A stretch of DNA of 64,000 nt from Deltaproteobacteria bacterium HGW-Deltaproteobacteria-19 (lineage in GTDB: Bacteria > Desulfobacterota > Syntrophia > Syntrophales > PHBD01): assembly GCA_002841865.1 (NCBI GenBank), contig PHBD01000005.1:1-64000 (forward strand), read 5' to 3'. Below the pieces are notes generated by a model. That model had not been told where the DNA came from, did not search any database, and worked only from the letters and a program-made list of their open reading frames with translations. Below are positions 55,923 to 64,000 of the stretch, in pieces. Positions within the stretch are counted from its first letter, which is position 1; every line of letters begins with the position of its first letter. The position numbers and the translations under genes are program-made.

Positions 55923-57500
55923 TCAGCCGATAACGGCCGGAAGCCGACAGTGGGCAGGCTCACGTGCCGGCGGCGTCTCCCGGTCCTGCTTCAGGGCGGC
56001 GGGCAGGAATTCCAGGATATCCCGGGCGGTGATGCCGTCTTCCCCCTTTGCGTCCGCCGCCAGGTCCCCCGCCAGGCCGTGGAGGAAGACCCCTTTCCGG
56101 ACGGCCTGTTCCAGGGGCAGGCCCATCCCGAACATGGCCGCGATCGCTCCCGTGAGGACGTCCCCCGATCCCGCCGTGGCCATCCCGGCGTTTCCGCTCA
56201 GGTTGACGAAGACCCGGCCGTCGGGGCATCCGATCAGGCTGTGGGCCCCCTTCAGCACGATGGTGGATTTCAGGTCCCGCGCGGCGGCCTGGAGGACGGC
56301 GATCCGGTTTCGGCGGATCTCCCCGGTTGTTTTCCCCGTCAGCCTGGCCATCTCGCCGGGATGCGGCGTCAGGACCGTCGGTGCCTTTCGCTTCCGGAGG
56401 ATTCCCGGATCCGCCGCCACGGCCGTCAGTCCATCGCCGTCGATCAGGACGGGTTTCCCGATCCCCTTGACCAGCTCCCGTGCCATTGTCTGCGTCTCCG
56501 CCGCCAGGGAAAGGCCCGGGCCCAGGACCACCATGTCCACGGTATCGGCCAGTGCGAGGATCTCTGCCTTGTTCCTTCGGGAGAGGCTTCCGGACGTCGT
56601 TTCCCGCTGGGGGATGAAAACGGCCTCGGCAACGCCCTGGGCCAGGAAGGGCACGATCGAGGCGGGAGCCGCCAGCCGGGCGTAGCCACCACCGGCCTTG
56701 AGAAACGAAAGGGCGGCAAACTGGGGGGCCCCGAGGTAGCCGGCGGCGCCGGCAATGAAAAGAACGTCCCCGACGGCCCCCTTGTGGGCCTCCGGATCCC
56801 GGGAAGGCAGTGGGACGAACCCGTTCAGCGCGATCATCAGATCCTCCCGGCCCGTCAGTTCCGGGGGGAAGGAAATGCCGGACACGAAGAGCTCTCCGCA
56901 GCAGCCGAACCCTGGGTAGAGAACGTTCCCCGGCTTCGGGAGACCGAAGGTTACCGTCCAGCAGGCCCGCACGGCGACGCCCATGATCTCGCCGGTGTCG
57001 CCGTTGACGCCCGAGGGGATGTCGAGGGAGAGGACCCTGCGGCCGCTGTCGTTGATGAGATCGATGGCGTCGCGGTAGAGGCCTGACACGTCCCGGTCGA
57101 GGCCGGTTCCGAGCAGGGCGTCGACCACGATGTCGGCGTGCACGATGTATCTCCGGATTTCCTCAAGGTCGTCCGCCGCCCGCATGTCAACCGGCAGGCG
57201 CTTGAGAATCCCGAAGTTCGTTGCCGACGCTCCCCGGAACCGGGCCGGATCGCCCAGGAGGAAGACCTTCGGGACGCCGCCCAGGGAATGGATCTTCCGG
57301 GCCACGACCAGCCCGTCGCCGCCGTTGTTCCCGCTCCCGCAGAGGACGACGAACCGCTTCCCGGCTATACCGAACTCGCGGTCCAAGAGTGCAACCGCGG
57401 CCAGCCCGGCATTTTCCATCAGGATTTCTTCCGGAATTGCGAGCTTCTCGATTGCCCATCGGTCCATCGCCCGGATCTCTTCGACGCCGGCCACCTTCAT
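55923..57500 (-). CDS. nnr: Bifunctional NAD(P)H-hydrate epimerase / ADP-dependent dehydratase
   Basis: The 525-residue enzyme repairs hydrated NAD(P)H. The N-terminal epimerase part (about 1-215) begins IRAMDRWAIEKLAIPEEILMENAG with the GSGNNGGDGLVVARKI motif. The C-terminal dehydratase part (about 235-500) has VLTPHPGEMARLTG, GVVLKG-like segments (TIVLKGAHSLIG) and the ADP-binding GNAGMATAGSGDVLTG. It is the last gene of a minus-strand cluster and is separated by 13 bases from the upstream CoA hydrolase gene. Confidence 0.92.
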   Translation of the reverse strand: MKVAGVEEIRAMDRWAIEKLAIPEEILMENAGLAAVALLDREFGIAGKRFVVLCGSGNNGGDGLVVARKIHSLGGVPKVFLLGDPARFRGASATNFGILKRLPVDMRAADDLEEIRRYIVHADIVVDALLGTGLDRDVSGLYRDAIDLINDSGRRVLSLDIPSGVNGDTGEIMGVAVRACWTVTFGLPKPGNVLYPGFGCCGELFVSGISFPPELTGREDLMIALNGFVPLPSRDPEAHKGAVGDVLFIAGAAGYLGAPQFAALSFLKAGGGYARLAAPASIVPFLAQGVAEAVFIPQRETTSGSLSRRNKAEILALADTVDMVVLGPGLSLAAETQTMARELVKGIGKPVLIDGDGLTAVAADPGILRKRKAPTVLTPHPGEMARLTGKTTGEIRRNRIAVLQAAARDLKSTIVLKGAHSLIGCPDGRVFVNLSGNAGMATAGSGDVLTGAIAAMFGMGLPLEQAVRKGVFLHGLAGDLAADAKGEDGITARDILEFLPAALKQDRETPPAREPAHCRLPAVIG

Positions 57501-57513
57501 TGTCTTGTCCCCC

Positions 57514-59415
57514 TCAACGGATTCCCTGATTGTATCCCTCTTCCCGGAAGGTCATCTTCAGCTCGTGGACGCCGCCGCTGCTGCGCCGCTCGATCTCGAA
57601 CCCGCCCTTCTCGAAAACGTTGAGCATCGGTTCGTTCCCCGTGACGACCGTGGCGGTGAATCCCAGGAGCCCCTGGCGTTTTGCCAGGAACGTCAGATAC
57701 GACAGGAGCTCGAGACCGATCCCGCGGTTCTGGTGGTCGTCCCGGACGGCGAAGGCCACCTCCGCCGAATGGGTGTCCGGCTCGATGTAGTAGCGGCCCA
57801 CGCCGACGATGCTCTCATTCTCCTCGCCGCCCGTGACGGCCAGGATGGCCATTTCTTTCGTGTAGTCGATGACCACCAGGGGCTGGAGGCGCTCGTGGGG
57901 CATGTCCTTCCGGGCTGAGATGAAGCGCCGGTACATGCTCTGCTCCGACAATGAGTAGATGAAGTCCTTCAGGCGCGGCTCGTCGCTGATCTTGATGGGC
58001 CGGAAGTAGATGTTGAAACCCTTCCGGGTGGTCCGGTAGGACTCCAGGTGCTCCGGATACATCCCCCGCTCACCGGGGATGTAGGCCTGGTCGCGGTATA
58101 CGAGGCCGGCCTTCTTCGCCTCCTCCATCAGCCGGGCGCGGAACTTCGGATGGGCGATGCCGATGAGTTCCATGGCCCGCTCCCGGATGTTCTTCCCGTG
58201 GAGATAGGCGATGCCGAACTCGGTCACGACGTACTGAACGTCCCCCCGGATGAGGGTGGCTCCTGCACCCTCCCGCAGGTACGGTACGATCCGCGAGATC
58301 ATTTCCGCCGAGGCGGTGGACTGGAGGGCCAGGATGGTCTTTCCGTTCCGCGCCATGGAGGCGCCCCGCATGAAGTCGGCCTGCCCCCCGATGCCGCTGT
58401 AGAATTTCCGGCCGATGGACTCCGCCGTGGACTGCCCCGTCAGGTCGATCTCCAGGGCGCTGTTGATGGCCACCATGTTGTCCTGCCGGGCAATGACCAG
58501 GGGATTGTTTGTATAGTCGATGGTCTTGAACTCGACGGCGGGATTGTCGTGGATATATTCATAGGTGACCCGGTGGCCCATGCAGAAAGTGGCTACCGTC
58601 TTGCCCCGGTCGATGGTCTTCCGGGTGTTGTCCACGACGCCCCGCCGCATCAGGTCCGCGATCCCGTCGCCCAGAAGCTCCGTGTGGATTCCCAGATGGC
58701 GCTTGTCTCCCAGGTGGGTGAAGACGCCGTTGGGCAGGCTCCCGAGTCCCACCTGGATCGTATCGCCGTCCTGGATGAGCTTCGACACATAGCGGCCGAT
58801 GCGATGGATGATTTCCGAGTCTGCCTCGGGGGCGTACTCCAGGAGCGGCTCGTCGTGGGGCACCAGGAAATCGATATCGTCGAGATGAAGGAAGCCGTCG
58901 CCGTGGACCCGGGGCATGTCCCGGTTTATCTGGGCCACGATCAGATCCGCCTTCTCCACGGCGGCCTTGACGATGTCCACACTGACCCCCAGGCTCACGT
59001 AGCCGTGCTCGTCGGGGAGTGAAACCTGGATCATGGCGATGTCCACGTGGGCCAGGCCGCGGTAGAAGAGCTCCGGAACCTTGGAAAGGGAGACGGGTGT
59101 GTAGTCCGCCACGCCCTCGTTGACGGCGTCCCGGGTGGTCTCGCCGATGAAGAAGGAGTTGTGGCGGAAGTTCTGCTTGAACCGCTCGTAGGCGTAAGGC
59201 GCCACGCCCAGTGTCCGGATGTGGAGGACCTCCGCGTCGAAGAAGGCCTTCGGGTGGGCCTTGACGTACCGGATCAGGGAGTGGACCAGGTACTGCGGCT
59301 CCGCACAGGCGGAGCCGACGAAGATCACGTCCCCCCGGTGGATGTGGCCGAAAATCGCTTCTTCCGGGGCGAATTTTTTCGGGTACCGCTCTTTCCAACT
59401 TTCCATGGTGTTCAT
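57514..59415 (-). CDS. Acetyl-CoA hydrolase/transferase fused to a C-terminal GNAT domain
   Basis: The 633-residue protein has a CoA hydrolase/transferase part (about 1-440): [10 protein letters not shown], the GLGSLPNGV segment, the catalytic-type [20 protein letters not shown] and [12 protein letters not shown]-like end. From about 460 to 630 a GNAT acetyltransferase follows, with [31 protein letters not shown] (acetyl-CoA loop) and [10 protein letters not shown]. Such fusions are known in bacteria. The GNAT part may use or sense acyl-CoA and modify proteins. ATG 59415 follows AGAGGA and overlaps the DUF255 stop by ATGA. Confidence 0.88.
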   Translation of the reverse strand: MNTMESWKERYPKKFAPEEAIFGHIHRGDVIFVGSACAEPQYLVHSLIRYVKAHPKAFFDAEVLHIRTLGVAPYAYERFKQNFRHNSFFIGETTRDAVNEGVADYTPVSLSKVPELFYRGLAHVDIAMIQVSLPDEHGYVSLGVSVDIVKAAVEKADLIVAQINRDMPRVHGDGFLHLDDIDFLVPHDEPLLEYAPEADSEIIHRIGRYVSKLIQDGDTIQVGLGSLPNGVFTHLGDKRHLGIHTELLGDGIADLMRRGVVDNTRKTIDRGKTVATFCMGHRVTYEYIHDNPAVEFKTIDYTNNPLVIARQDNMVAINSALEIDLTGQSTAESIGRKFYSGIGGQADFMRGASMARNGKTILALQSTASAEMISRIVPYLREGAGATLIRGDVQYVVTEFGIAYLHGKNIRERAMELIGIAHPKFRARLMEEAKKAGLVYRDQAYIPGERGMYPEHLESYRTTRKGFNIYFRPIKISDEPRLKDFIYSLSEQSMYRRFISARKDMPHERLQPLVVIDYTKEMAILAVTGGEENESIVGVGRYYIEPDTHSAEVAFAVRDDHQNRGIGLELLSYLTFLAKRQGLLGFTATVVTGNEPMLNVFEKGGFEIERRSSGGVHELKMTFREEGYNQGIR

Positions 59416-61472
59416 GGGTGTTCCTCTTCCAGGGCTTCCCGAAGCGCTTCCGGGTCCGTGACCGGCTGCCGGCAGCTGAAATGGCGGCATACGTAGGCCG
59501 CGGCCTTTCCTGCCAGGGGTTTCATGTCCTTTACGAAGGGGGCCAGTCTCCCGATTTCCCCGGCGCTTCGCCCCGGGGGCCTGAGCAGAAGCGTGCCGGC
59601 GGGCAGGTACCGCTCCCGCACGACCGTGAGCAGGGCTGCCGTGTCAGGGGCCGAGGGGTCGCCGGCAATGACGATTTCATAGGACGGATTGGTGAGAAAG
59701 TCCAGCGCCGCCATGAGCATGGTGTACGCCGAGGGCATCGTGGCGACGGCGGAGGCGAAACAGCGCAGGAGCCTCACAGCCCGCTCTTCATGGGAGCCGT
59801 CTCCGGTGAGGCGGCTCAGGCGGGCCAGGTTCAGCGCCGAGACGGAATTCCCCGACGGGAGGGCGCCGTCGTAGATCTGCTTTTTCCGGACCAGGAGATC
59901 GCGGCTCTCAGCGGAAGAAAAAAAGTATCCCCCCAGGCGGTCATCCCAGAATCGGCGGTCCTGCTCCAACTGGAGACGGAGTGCTGTCGCCAGGAGGGAC
60001 GGATCCAGGAAGGCCTGGTAGCCCTCGATCAGTCCCCAGATGAGGAAGGCGTAGTCGTCCAGGTGGGCTCCAATGGCCGCTTCACTGTCCCGCCAGCGGT
60101 GGAGCAGGACTCCGTTGCGGAGCATCGTGCCGGAGAAGAAGGAAAGGCATCGCCGGTAGGCCTCGCCGTAGCGGGCGTCTCCGAATGCCACGGACGCTTT
60201 GGCCAGTGCGGCCAGCGTCAGGCCGTTCCAGTCCGTCAGGACCTTGTCGTCCCGTTGCGGGCGGGGCCGCTTCTCCCGGACTGCAAAAAGCGTCCGCCGG
60301 GCCTGCTCGATGGAGGACGGCAGTTCGGCCGGAGGATCCCCCTTCCAGTGGAGGATGTTCTTTCCCGTCCCCTGTCCCGTGGCCTCTTCGATGTAGTTGC
60401 CTTCCTCCCGGACCTGGTACGCCTCCCCAAAAGGCCGGGCGGCCTGTGTCCCCAGGATCCGACTGATTTCTTCCGCTTTCCAGACGTAGAAAGCTCCCTC
60501 CTCTCCCTCGCTGTCGGCGTCCTCGGCGCTGTAAAATCCCCCGCCGGGATCCGCCATGTCCCGGAGAACATAGGTGAGGATGTCTTCGGCCACGGAGCGG
60601 TACAGGGGCGCTCCCGTGGCCTGGAAGGCCTCCGTGTAGGCCAGGGCCAGCAGGGCCTGGTCGTAGAGCATCTTCTCGAAGTGGGGCAGGTGCCACTGAT
60701 CGTCGGTGCTGTAGCGGTGGAAGCCGAAGCCCAGGTGGTCCCAGATTCCTCCGGCCCGCATGGCCTTCAGGGTCTTCTCCGCCATCTCCAGGGCCCAGCC
60801 GGTCCTTCTCGAGCGGGCATAGCGGAGAAGAAACAGGATCTGGTGGGGAATCGGGAACTTGGGCCGTTCCCCGAAGCCGCCGGCCTCGGGATCGAACCGG
60901 TCCCGAAGCTCGCCGTAGGCCTGGTCGACGATCTCCTTCGGAAGATCCTCTTCGGGGCCGTCCTTTCCCGAGTCCTGCAAGGCCTGCAGGATCCTGCCGG
61001 CGGACTGGAGGACGTCCTGCCGCCGCGTCCGCCAGAGATGGACGATCTTCGGGACGAGGTCCATCAGGCCCGTGCGGCCCAGGCGGGTTTCCCGGGGGAT
61101 GTAGGTGGCGGCAAAGAAGGGCCTCCGGTCCGGCGTCAGGACGACCGTCAGGGGCCAGCCACCGGATCCGGTCATCATCTGGCAGGCCGTCATGTAAAGG
61201 TGGTCCAGGTCGGGCCGTTCTTCCCGGTCCACTTTGATGCAGACGAAGGCATCGTTCAGAAGGGCCGCCGCCTCCTCGTTCTCGAAGGACTCATGGGCCA
61301 TGACGTGGCACCAGTGGCAGGTGGAATAGCCGATGGACAGGAAAACCGGGCGGTTTTCCCTCCGGGCCCGGGTGAAGGCCTCTTCACCCCAGGGATACCA
61401 GTCCACGGGATTCGATGCGTGCTGCAGGAGATAGGGGCTCTTTTCGCCGGCGAGGCGGTTCTGTCCGGTCAT
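59412..61472 (-). CDS. Thioredoxin-like DUF255 (YyaL/SSP411-type) protein
   Basis: The 686-residue protein begins with [29 protein letters not shown] and the redox-type motif [15 protein letters not shown], followed by [16 protein letters not shown], typical for the YyaL family. The later part is an alpha/alpha barrel-like domain ([35 protein letters not shown]). The cellular role of YyaL is not settled; it may act on sugars or on proteins. It is translationally coupled to the CoA hydrolase-GNAT gene. Confidence 0.9.
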   Translation of the reverse strand: MTGQNRLAGEKSPYLLQHASNPVDWYPWGEEAFTRARRENRPVFLSIGYSTCHWCHVMAHESFENEEAAALLNDAFVCIKVDREERPDLDHLYMTACQMMTGSGGWPLTVVLTPDRRPFFAATYIPRETRLGRTGLMDLVPKIVHLWRTRRQDVLQSAGRILQALQDSGKDGPEEDLPKEIVDQAYGELRDRFDPEAGGFGERPKFPIPHQILFLLRYARSRRTGWALEMAEKTLKAMRAGGIWDHLGFGFHRYSTDDQWHLPHFEKMLYDQALLALAYTEAFQATGAPLYRSVAEDILTYVLRDMADPGGGFYSAEDADSEGEEGAFYVWKAEEISRILGTQAARPFGEAYQVREEGNYIEEATGQGTGKNILHWKGDPPAELPSSIEQARRTLFAVREKRPRPQRDDKVLTDWNGLTLAALAKASVAFGDARYGEAYRRCLSFFSGTMLRNGVLLHRWRDSEAAIGAHLDDYAFLIWGLIEGYQAFLDPSLLATALRLQLEQDRRFWDDRLGGYFFSSAESRDLLVRKKQIYDGALPSGNSVSALNLARLSRLTGDGSHEERAVRLLRCFASAVATMPSAYTMLMAALDFLTNPSYEIVIAGDPSAPDTAALLTVVRERYLPAGTLLLRPPGRSAGEIGRLAPFVKDMKPLAGKAAAYVCRHFSCRQPVTDPEALREALEEEHP

Positions 61473-61526
61473 AAATCGATCCTTTGTATTGCAGTCGGGA
61501 CTTCGTCCCGGAAATCCGGCGGCGGT

Positions 61527-61545
61527 CAGGCGACGCGTTCGCCTG
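61527..61545. repeat. Short stem-loop between pgi and the DUF255 gene
   Basis: CAGGCGA (61527-61533) and TCGCCTG (61539-61545) form a 7-base stem around five bases, in the 81-base gap before the DUF255 gene. No T run follows on either strand. A regulatory role cannot be shown. Confidence 0.3.
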
Positions 61546-61553
61546 CGTTCGCG

Positions 61554-63224
61554 TCAGTCCCCGAGGAGTTCCGCCAGGGCGCGCAAGCGGTCCGCCGGGT
61601 CGGTGTTCAGGTGAAGGTGGAGGACCCTGCGGCCGGCCTTCTGTAGCGCCGCCCGGTCGCCTGCCGCCTGGGCGGCTTTCAGCGCGCCGAAGGTCAGGGT
61701 CGACTCGTCACTGTCCATGGCCTTGGGAATCGGAAGGTCCTCCCGGTCGTCGGCGGTAATCTGGATGAAGAGGCCCCGCCCGGCGTCACCTTTGTGGATC
61801 TGTCCCGTCGAGTGGAGATAGCGGGGGCCGAAACCCGCCGTCGCCGGACGGCGGGAAAGGCGCTCGGCCGCCCGGCGCAGGTTCTCCAGGGCGGATCGGA
61901 TGCCCGGTTCGTAAGGAAGAAAAGCCTGAAGGGCTGTGTATCCGTCCGCGGCGGCTCCGGCCAGAAACCCCCGCAGAACCCTTGCCACCGATTCCTCCCC
62001 GCCGCGCCCGCAATCCAGGTCTTCTCCGCCTGCAAGCCGGGCCTCCCGGTCGAGATTCTCCAGAAACCGGCGGGCCCCTTCCTTGGCGGATTCCACATCG
62101 GGCTGGTCGAAGGGATTCACCCCCAGCCTCCAGCAGGCACAGGCCGTGGCTATCTCCCAGAGAAACAGGAATGCTCCCAGGTCCCGCCGGGGATCCGTAT
62201 CCAGGGCGACCCAGGGGCAACCGCACTGCTCGACTTGACGGAGCCGGTCGGCGGGCGGCGCGGCTTTTCCCGGATGAAGGAAGACGAAGACACGGTTTTC
62301 ATCCGGTTCGAGCGAGGCTTCCGGGTCGTTTCCGGGGACGGGCAGGATCCCTTTCCCCTCTTTCCCGGTACTCTCCGCCAGGAGCTGCTCCAGCCAGTCC
62401 GCGAGAGGGGCCAGGTCCTGGGGATGGAACAGGAGCAGTCTGTCCCGTCCCGCCGCTGCCGCCTCGCCCAGGAAGACTCCCAGCTCCAGGCCTCCGATGG
62501 ATCCCGCCTCCGCCTCCCGCTGTTCCCTCTCCGCAACGGTGGTGGCATCCTCCAGCAGGCGGCTGGGAGAGGCTCCCGCCAGGGCGGCGGGAACGAGCCC
62601 GAACAGGGACAGAGCGGAGAAGCGGCCGCCGATGTCCGGATCGTTCAGGAAGATCCGGCGGAAGCGGCAGGCCCCGGCGAGCACCGCCAGGCCACTGCCC
62701 GGGTCGGTGATCGCGCAGAAATGGCCGCCTGCCCGCTCCGCCCCCAGCCGGCGGACGGCGAGGCGGTAGAAATATTTCAGGAGGGACAGGGTCTCGACGG
62801 TTCCCCCCGACTTGGTGGATGCAATATAGAGGGTCTCCTCCGGCGGGAAGCGGTCCGTAAAATTTCGAATCGTAACGGGATCGGTCGTGTCGAGGATCTC
62901 CAGGGGCAGTCCCCATTCCGTTCCAAGAAGCCGGGCGTACAGGTTCGGGGCGAGGCTGGATCCCCCCATGCCCAGGACCAGAACCCGCCGGAAGCCTTCC
63001 GCCCGCACGGATTCCGCAAAGGCCTCCATGTCCGGAATAAACGGGACCATGGACTGCGGGCAGTCCAGCCAGCCCAGGCGATGATTGATTTCCGCGGCGG
63101 GTCCCGGCCAGAGGGACGCGTCTTTCCGCCAAAGGCGCGACCGCACGGAGGCGCTCCGGGCCTCCCCCAGGGCGGCCCGGTACCGTTCTTCCAGGGGTCC
63201 GGGGTGGATCCTGACTCTGTTCAC
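61554..63224 (-). CDS. pgi: Glucose-6-phosphate isomerase
   Basis: The 556-residue enzyme interconverts glucose-6-phosphate and fructose-6-phosphate. The first sugar isomerase segment has LVLGMGGSSLAPNLYARLLG and the phosphate-binding STKSGGTVET; NPFDQPDVESAKEGA corresponds to the second signature, and the STGQIHKGD region holds the active-site His/Lys. This lineage resembles the Pgi half of transaldolase-isomerase (Tal-Pgi) fusions, here free of the Tal part. Start ATG 63224 fits the N-terminus. It begins the minus-strand cluster. Confidence 0.88.
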   Translation of the reverse strand: MNRVRIHPGPLEERYRAALGEARSASVRSRLWRKDASLWPGPAAEINHRLGWLDCPQSMVPFIPDMEAFAESVRAEGFRRVLVLGMGGSSLAPNLYARLLGTEWGLPLEILDTTDPVTIRNFTDRFPPEETLYIASTKSGGTVETLSLLKYFYRLAVRRLGAERAGGHFCAITDPGSGLAVLAGACRFRRIFLNDPDIGGRFSALSLFGLVPAALAGASPSRLLEDATTVAEREQREAEAGSIGGLELGVFLGEAAAAGRDRLLLFHPQDLAPLADWLEQLLAESTGKEGKGILPVPGNDPEASLEPDENRVFVFLHPGKAAPPADRLRQVEQCGCPWVALDTDPRRDLGAFLFLWEIATACACWRLGVNPFDQPDVESAKEGARRFLENLDREARLAGGEDLDCGRGGEESVARVLRGFLAGAAADGYTALQAFLPYEPGIRSALENLRRAAERLSRRPATAGFGPRYLHSTGQIHKGDAGRGLFIQITADDREDLPIPKAMDSDESTLTFGALKAAQAAGDRAALQKAGRRVLHLHLNTDPADRLRALAELLGD

Positions 63225-63504
63225 GGGATTCCTTGCTGCGGCGGATGGTTTGATGCTCCCGAATGTACGCCAGCATTATCATACAGAGAGTCGGGACGAG
63301 TCAATCCAATTGTTTCCGGGGAGTTGCGCAAGCATCTGATTTTTCACTAAGCATCTTTAGTGTTGCAGAATCGCCGGAAGGCGAGTACATTCGCAATGTT
63401 TCAATCACTTCCCACAATTATTCTCCTGATTGTCAGAGCGCTGCCACCATAGGGCAATAATAGATAGCGCCTGTCATTTACAGCGGAATCAATGGAAATA
63501 ATAA
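63225..63504. other. A+T-richer intergenic stretch before the partial nuclease-like gene
   Basis: The 280 bases are clearly richer in A+T than the preceding genes. They hold a small palindrome CACTAA-N6-TTAGTG (63345-63362) and a direct repeat AAGCATCT (63330-63337 and 63349-63356). No gene or ribosome binding site is convincing apart from those for pgi and the right-hand gene. It may mark the edge of a transferred region. Confidence 0.45.
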
Positions 63505-64000
63505 GTGAATAAAGCGACGAGGGAAAAAAGTACAAAGGCTTCCGGCACAATGAAGCATAGCCGGGGACAGGCAACCACGCGCTCAACCGCTGGACCGGGT
63601 TTTGACTTTGAAGACCAAGTCGCTGCATGGTTGCTGTTGAAGATGCTGACTGGCGAGGGCATGCCCGGAATGGACGGATGTATCGGCAGGCGGATACAGT
63701 CGCAGACCGGTACACTCGGGTGGAAGATCGATGATCTTCTAGTTACGTGCGTGTCTGAATCGCAAGACTCCTTTTTGGCTCTCTCTTGTAAGAGTAATCT
63801 GCAGGTGACAAGTGCTGGTCTTCCTCGCGACTTTGTCAGCATTGCCTGGCAACAGTTCAGGATTGGCAGGACCGGACCAATGCGTCACGGTCGTGATCGT
63901 ATTGCGTTAGTAACAAGGGGACGCCATCCAGGGTTTCAGGCGGCTTGGACGGACATAAAGAATGCATGTACCGGCAGTGATCCTATGCTTGCGGTAGGAA
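63505..64000 (+). CDS. N-terminal part of a large protein with a PD-(D/E)XK-like nuclease domain (partial)
   Basis: The frame starts at GTG 63505, directly after an in-frame stop, or at ATG 63550, and runs off the window (165 residues visible). After a basic start it shows GPGFDFEDQVAAWLLLKML (about 30-48), a helix typical for nuclease domains on large defence ATPases. Asp76-Asp77 in WKIDDLLV and Ser94-x-Lys96 in LALSCKSN fit a D...(S)xK active-site pattern. Then AWQQF and RDRIALVTRG follow. Codon use (ATA, AGG, CTA, TTA) differs from the rest of the window, suggesting transfer. The remainder would be expected to hold an ATPase or STAND module. Confidence 0.6.
   Translation, partial: MNKATREKSTKASGTMKHSRGQATTRSTAGPGFDFEDQVAAWLLLKMLTGEGMPGMDGCIGRRIQSQTGTLGWKIDDLLVTCVSESQDSFLALSCKSNLQVTSAGLPRDFVSIAWQQFRIGRTGPMRHGRDRIALVTRGRHPGFQAAWTDIKNACTGSDPMLAVG

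Overview
The window looks like a contig from an anaerobic, high-GC deltaproteobacterium, most likely a Desulfobacterota/Syntrophales-type organism. This is inferred from gene content, not from a marker gene. The supporting genes are a phenylacetate-CoA ligase paired with an ACT-domain protein, acyl-CoA ligase plus MaoC-type dehydratase, an oxalate/formate-type antiporter, a flavodiiron/rubredoxin/rubrerythrin oxygen-defence cassette, lactate/glycolate oxidation genes and a polyprenyl synthetase. No rRNA, tRNA, CRISPR array, IS element or phage module was seen.

Layout. 1-926: a foreign-looking sucB-lpd fragment from a respiratory beta/gammaproteobacterial type of operon, joined in frame to the 3' part of an HlyD-type efflux gene; this is probably a chimeric join. 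935-5284: ABC-2 exporter (two ATPases, two permeases) with a chagasin-like protease inhibitor inside the operon. 5297-10771: small metabolic and transport genes (GNAT, isochorismatase-like hydrolase, SnoaL-like, PP-loop ATPase, MFS, methyltransferase, LysE). 11311-15892: lactate permease plus GlcD/GlcF-type oxidase. 16158-20005: DUF5329-like protein, GT2, PhzF and a TPR protein. 20129-23348 (minus): TetR, MaoC-like dehydratase and acyl-CoA ligase, with a recognisable promoter and operator-like palindromes. 23621-25448: an unknown two-part protein and a glycerophosphodiester phosphodiesterase. 25579-27486: FprA, rubredoxin, rubrerythrin. 27657-32454: small membrane protein, MutS, phosphotransferase/P-loop kinase fusion. 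32593-33734 (minus): BamD and thioredoxin. 33896-36917: nucleoside phosphorylase, cobalamin adenosyltransferase, MASE3-PAS-GGDEF cyclase. 36967-39282 (minus): CQLG-repeat protein, ACT protein, PaaK. 39554-42585: CLC channel, secreted protein, MarR.

42800-53335 is a tightly packed plus-strand operon that reads as a hyperosmotic/hypo-osmotic response unit. It holds a HAD phosphatase of the mannosyl/glucosyl-phosphoglycerate type, two glycosyltransferases, a Na+/H+-type antiporter, an APC permease with two UspA domains, a membrane protein resembling the MscS transmembrane half, a full MscS channel, a lipoprotein and a MobA-like protein. 53449-55893 holds an OFA transporter and a polyprenyl synthetase. 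55923-63224 (minus) is a pgi, DUF255/YyaL, CoA hydrolase-GNAT and nnr cluster.

At the right end, composition becomes A+T-richer and codon use changes. A reading frame starting at 63505 runs off the window. Its N-terminal domain looks like a PD-(D/E)XK-type nuclease domain of the kind found on large antiphage-type ATPases. The most likely new system therefore starts here and continues outside the window.
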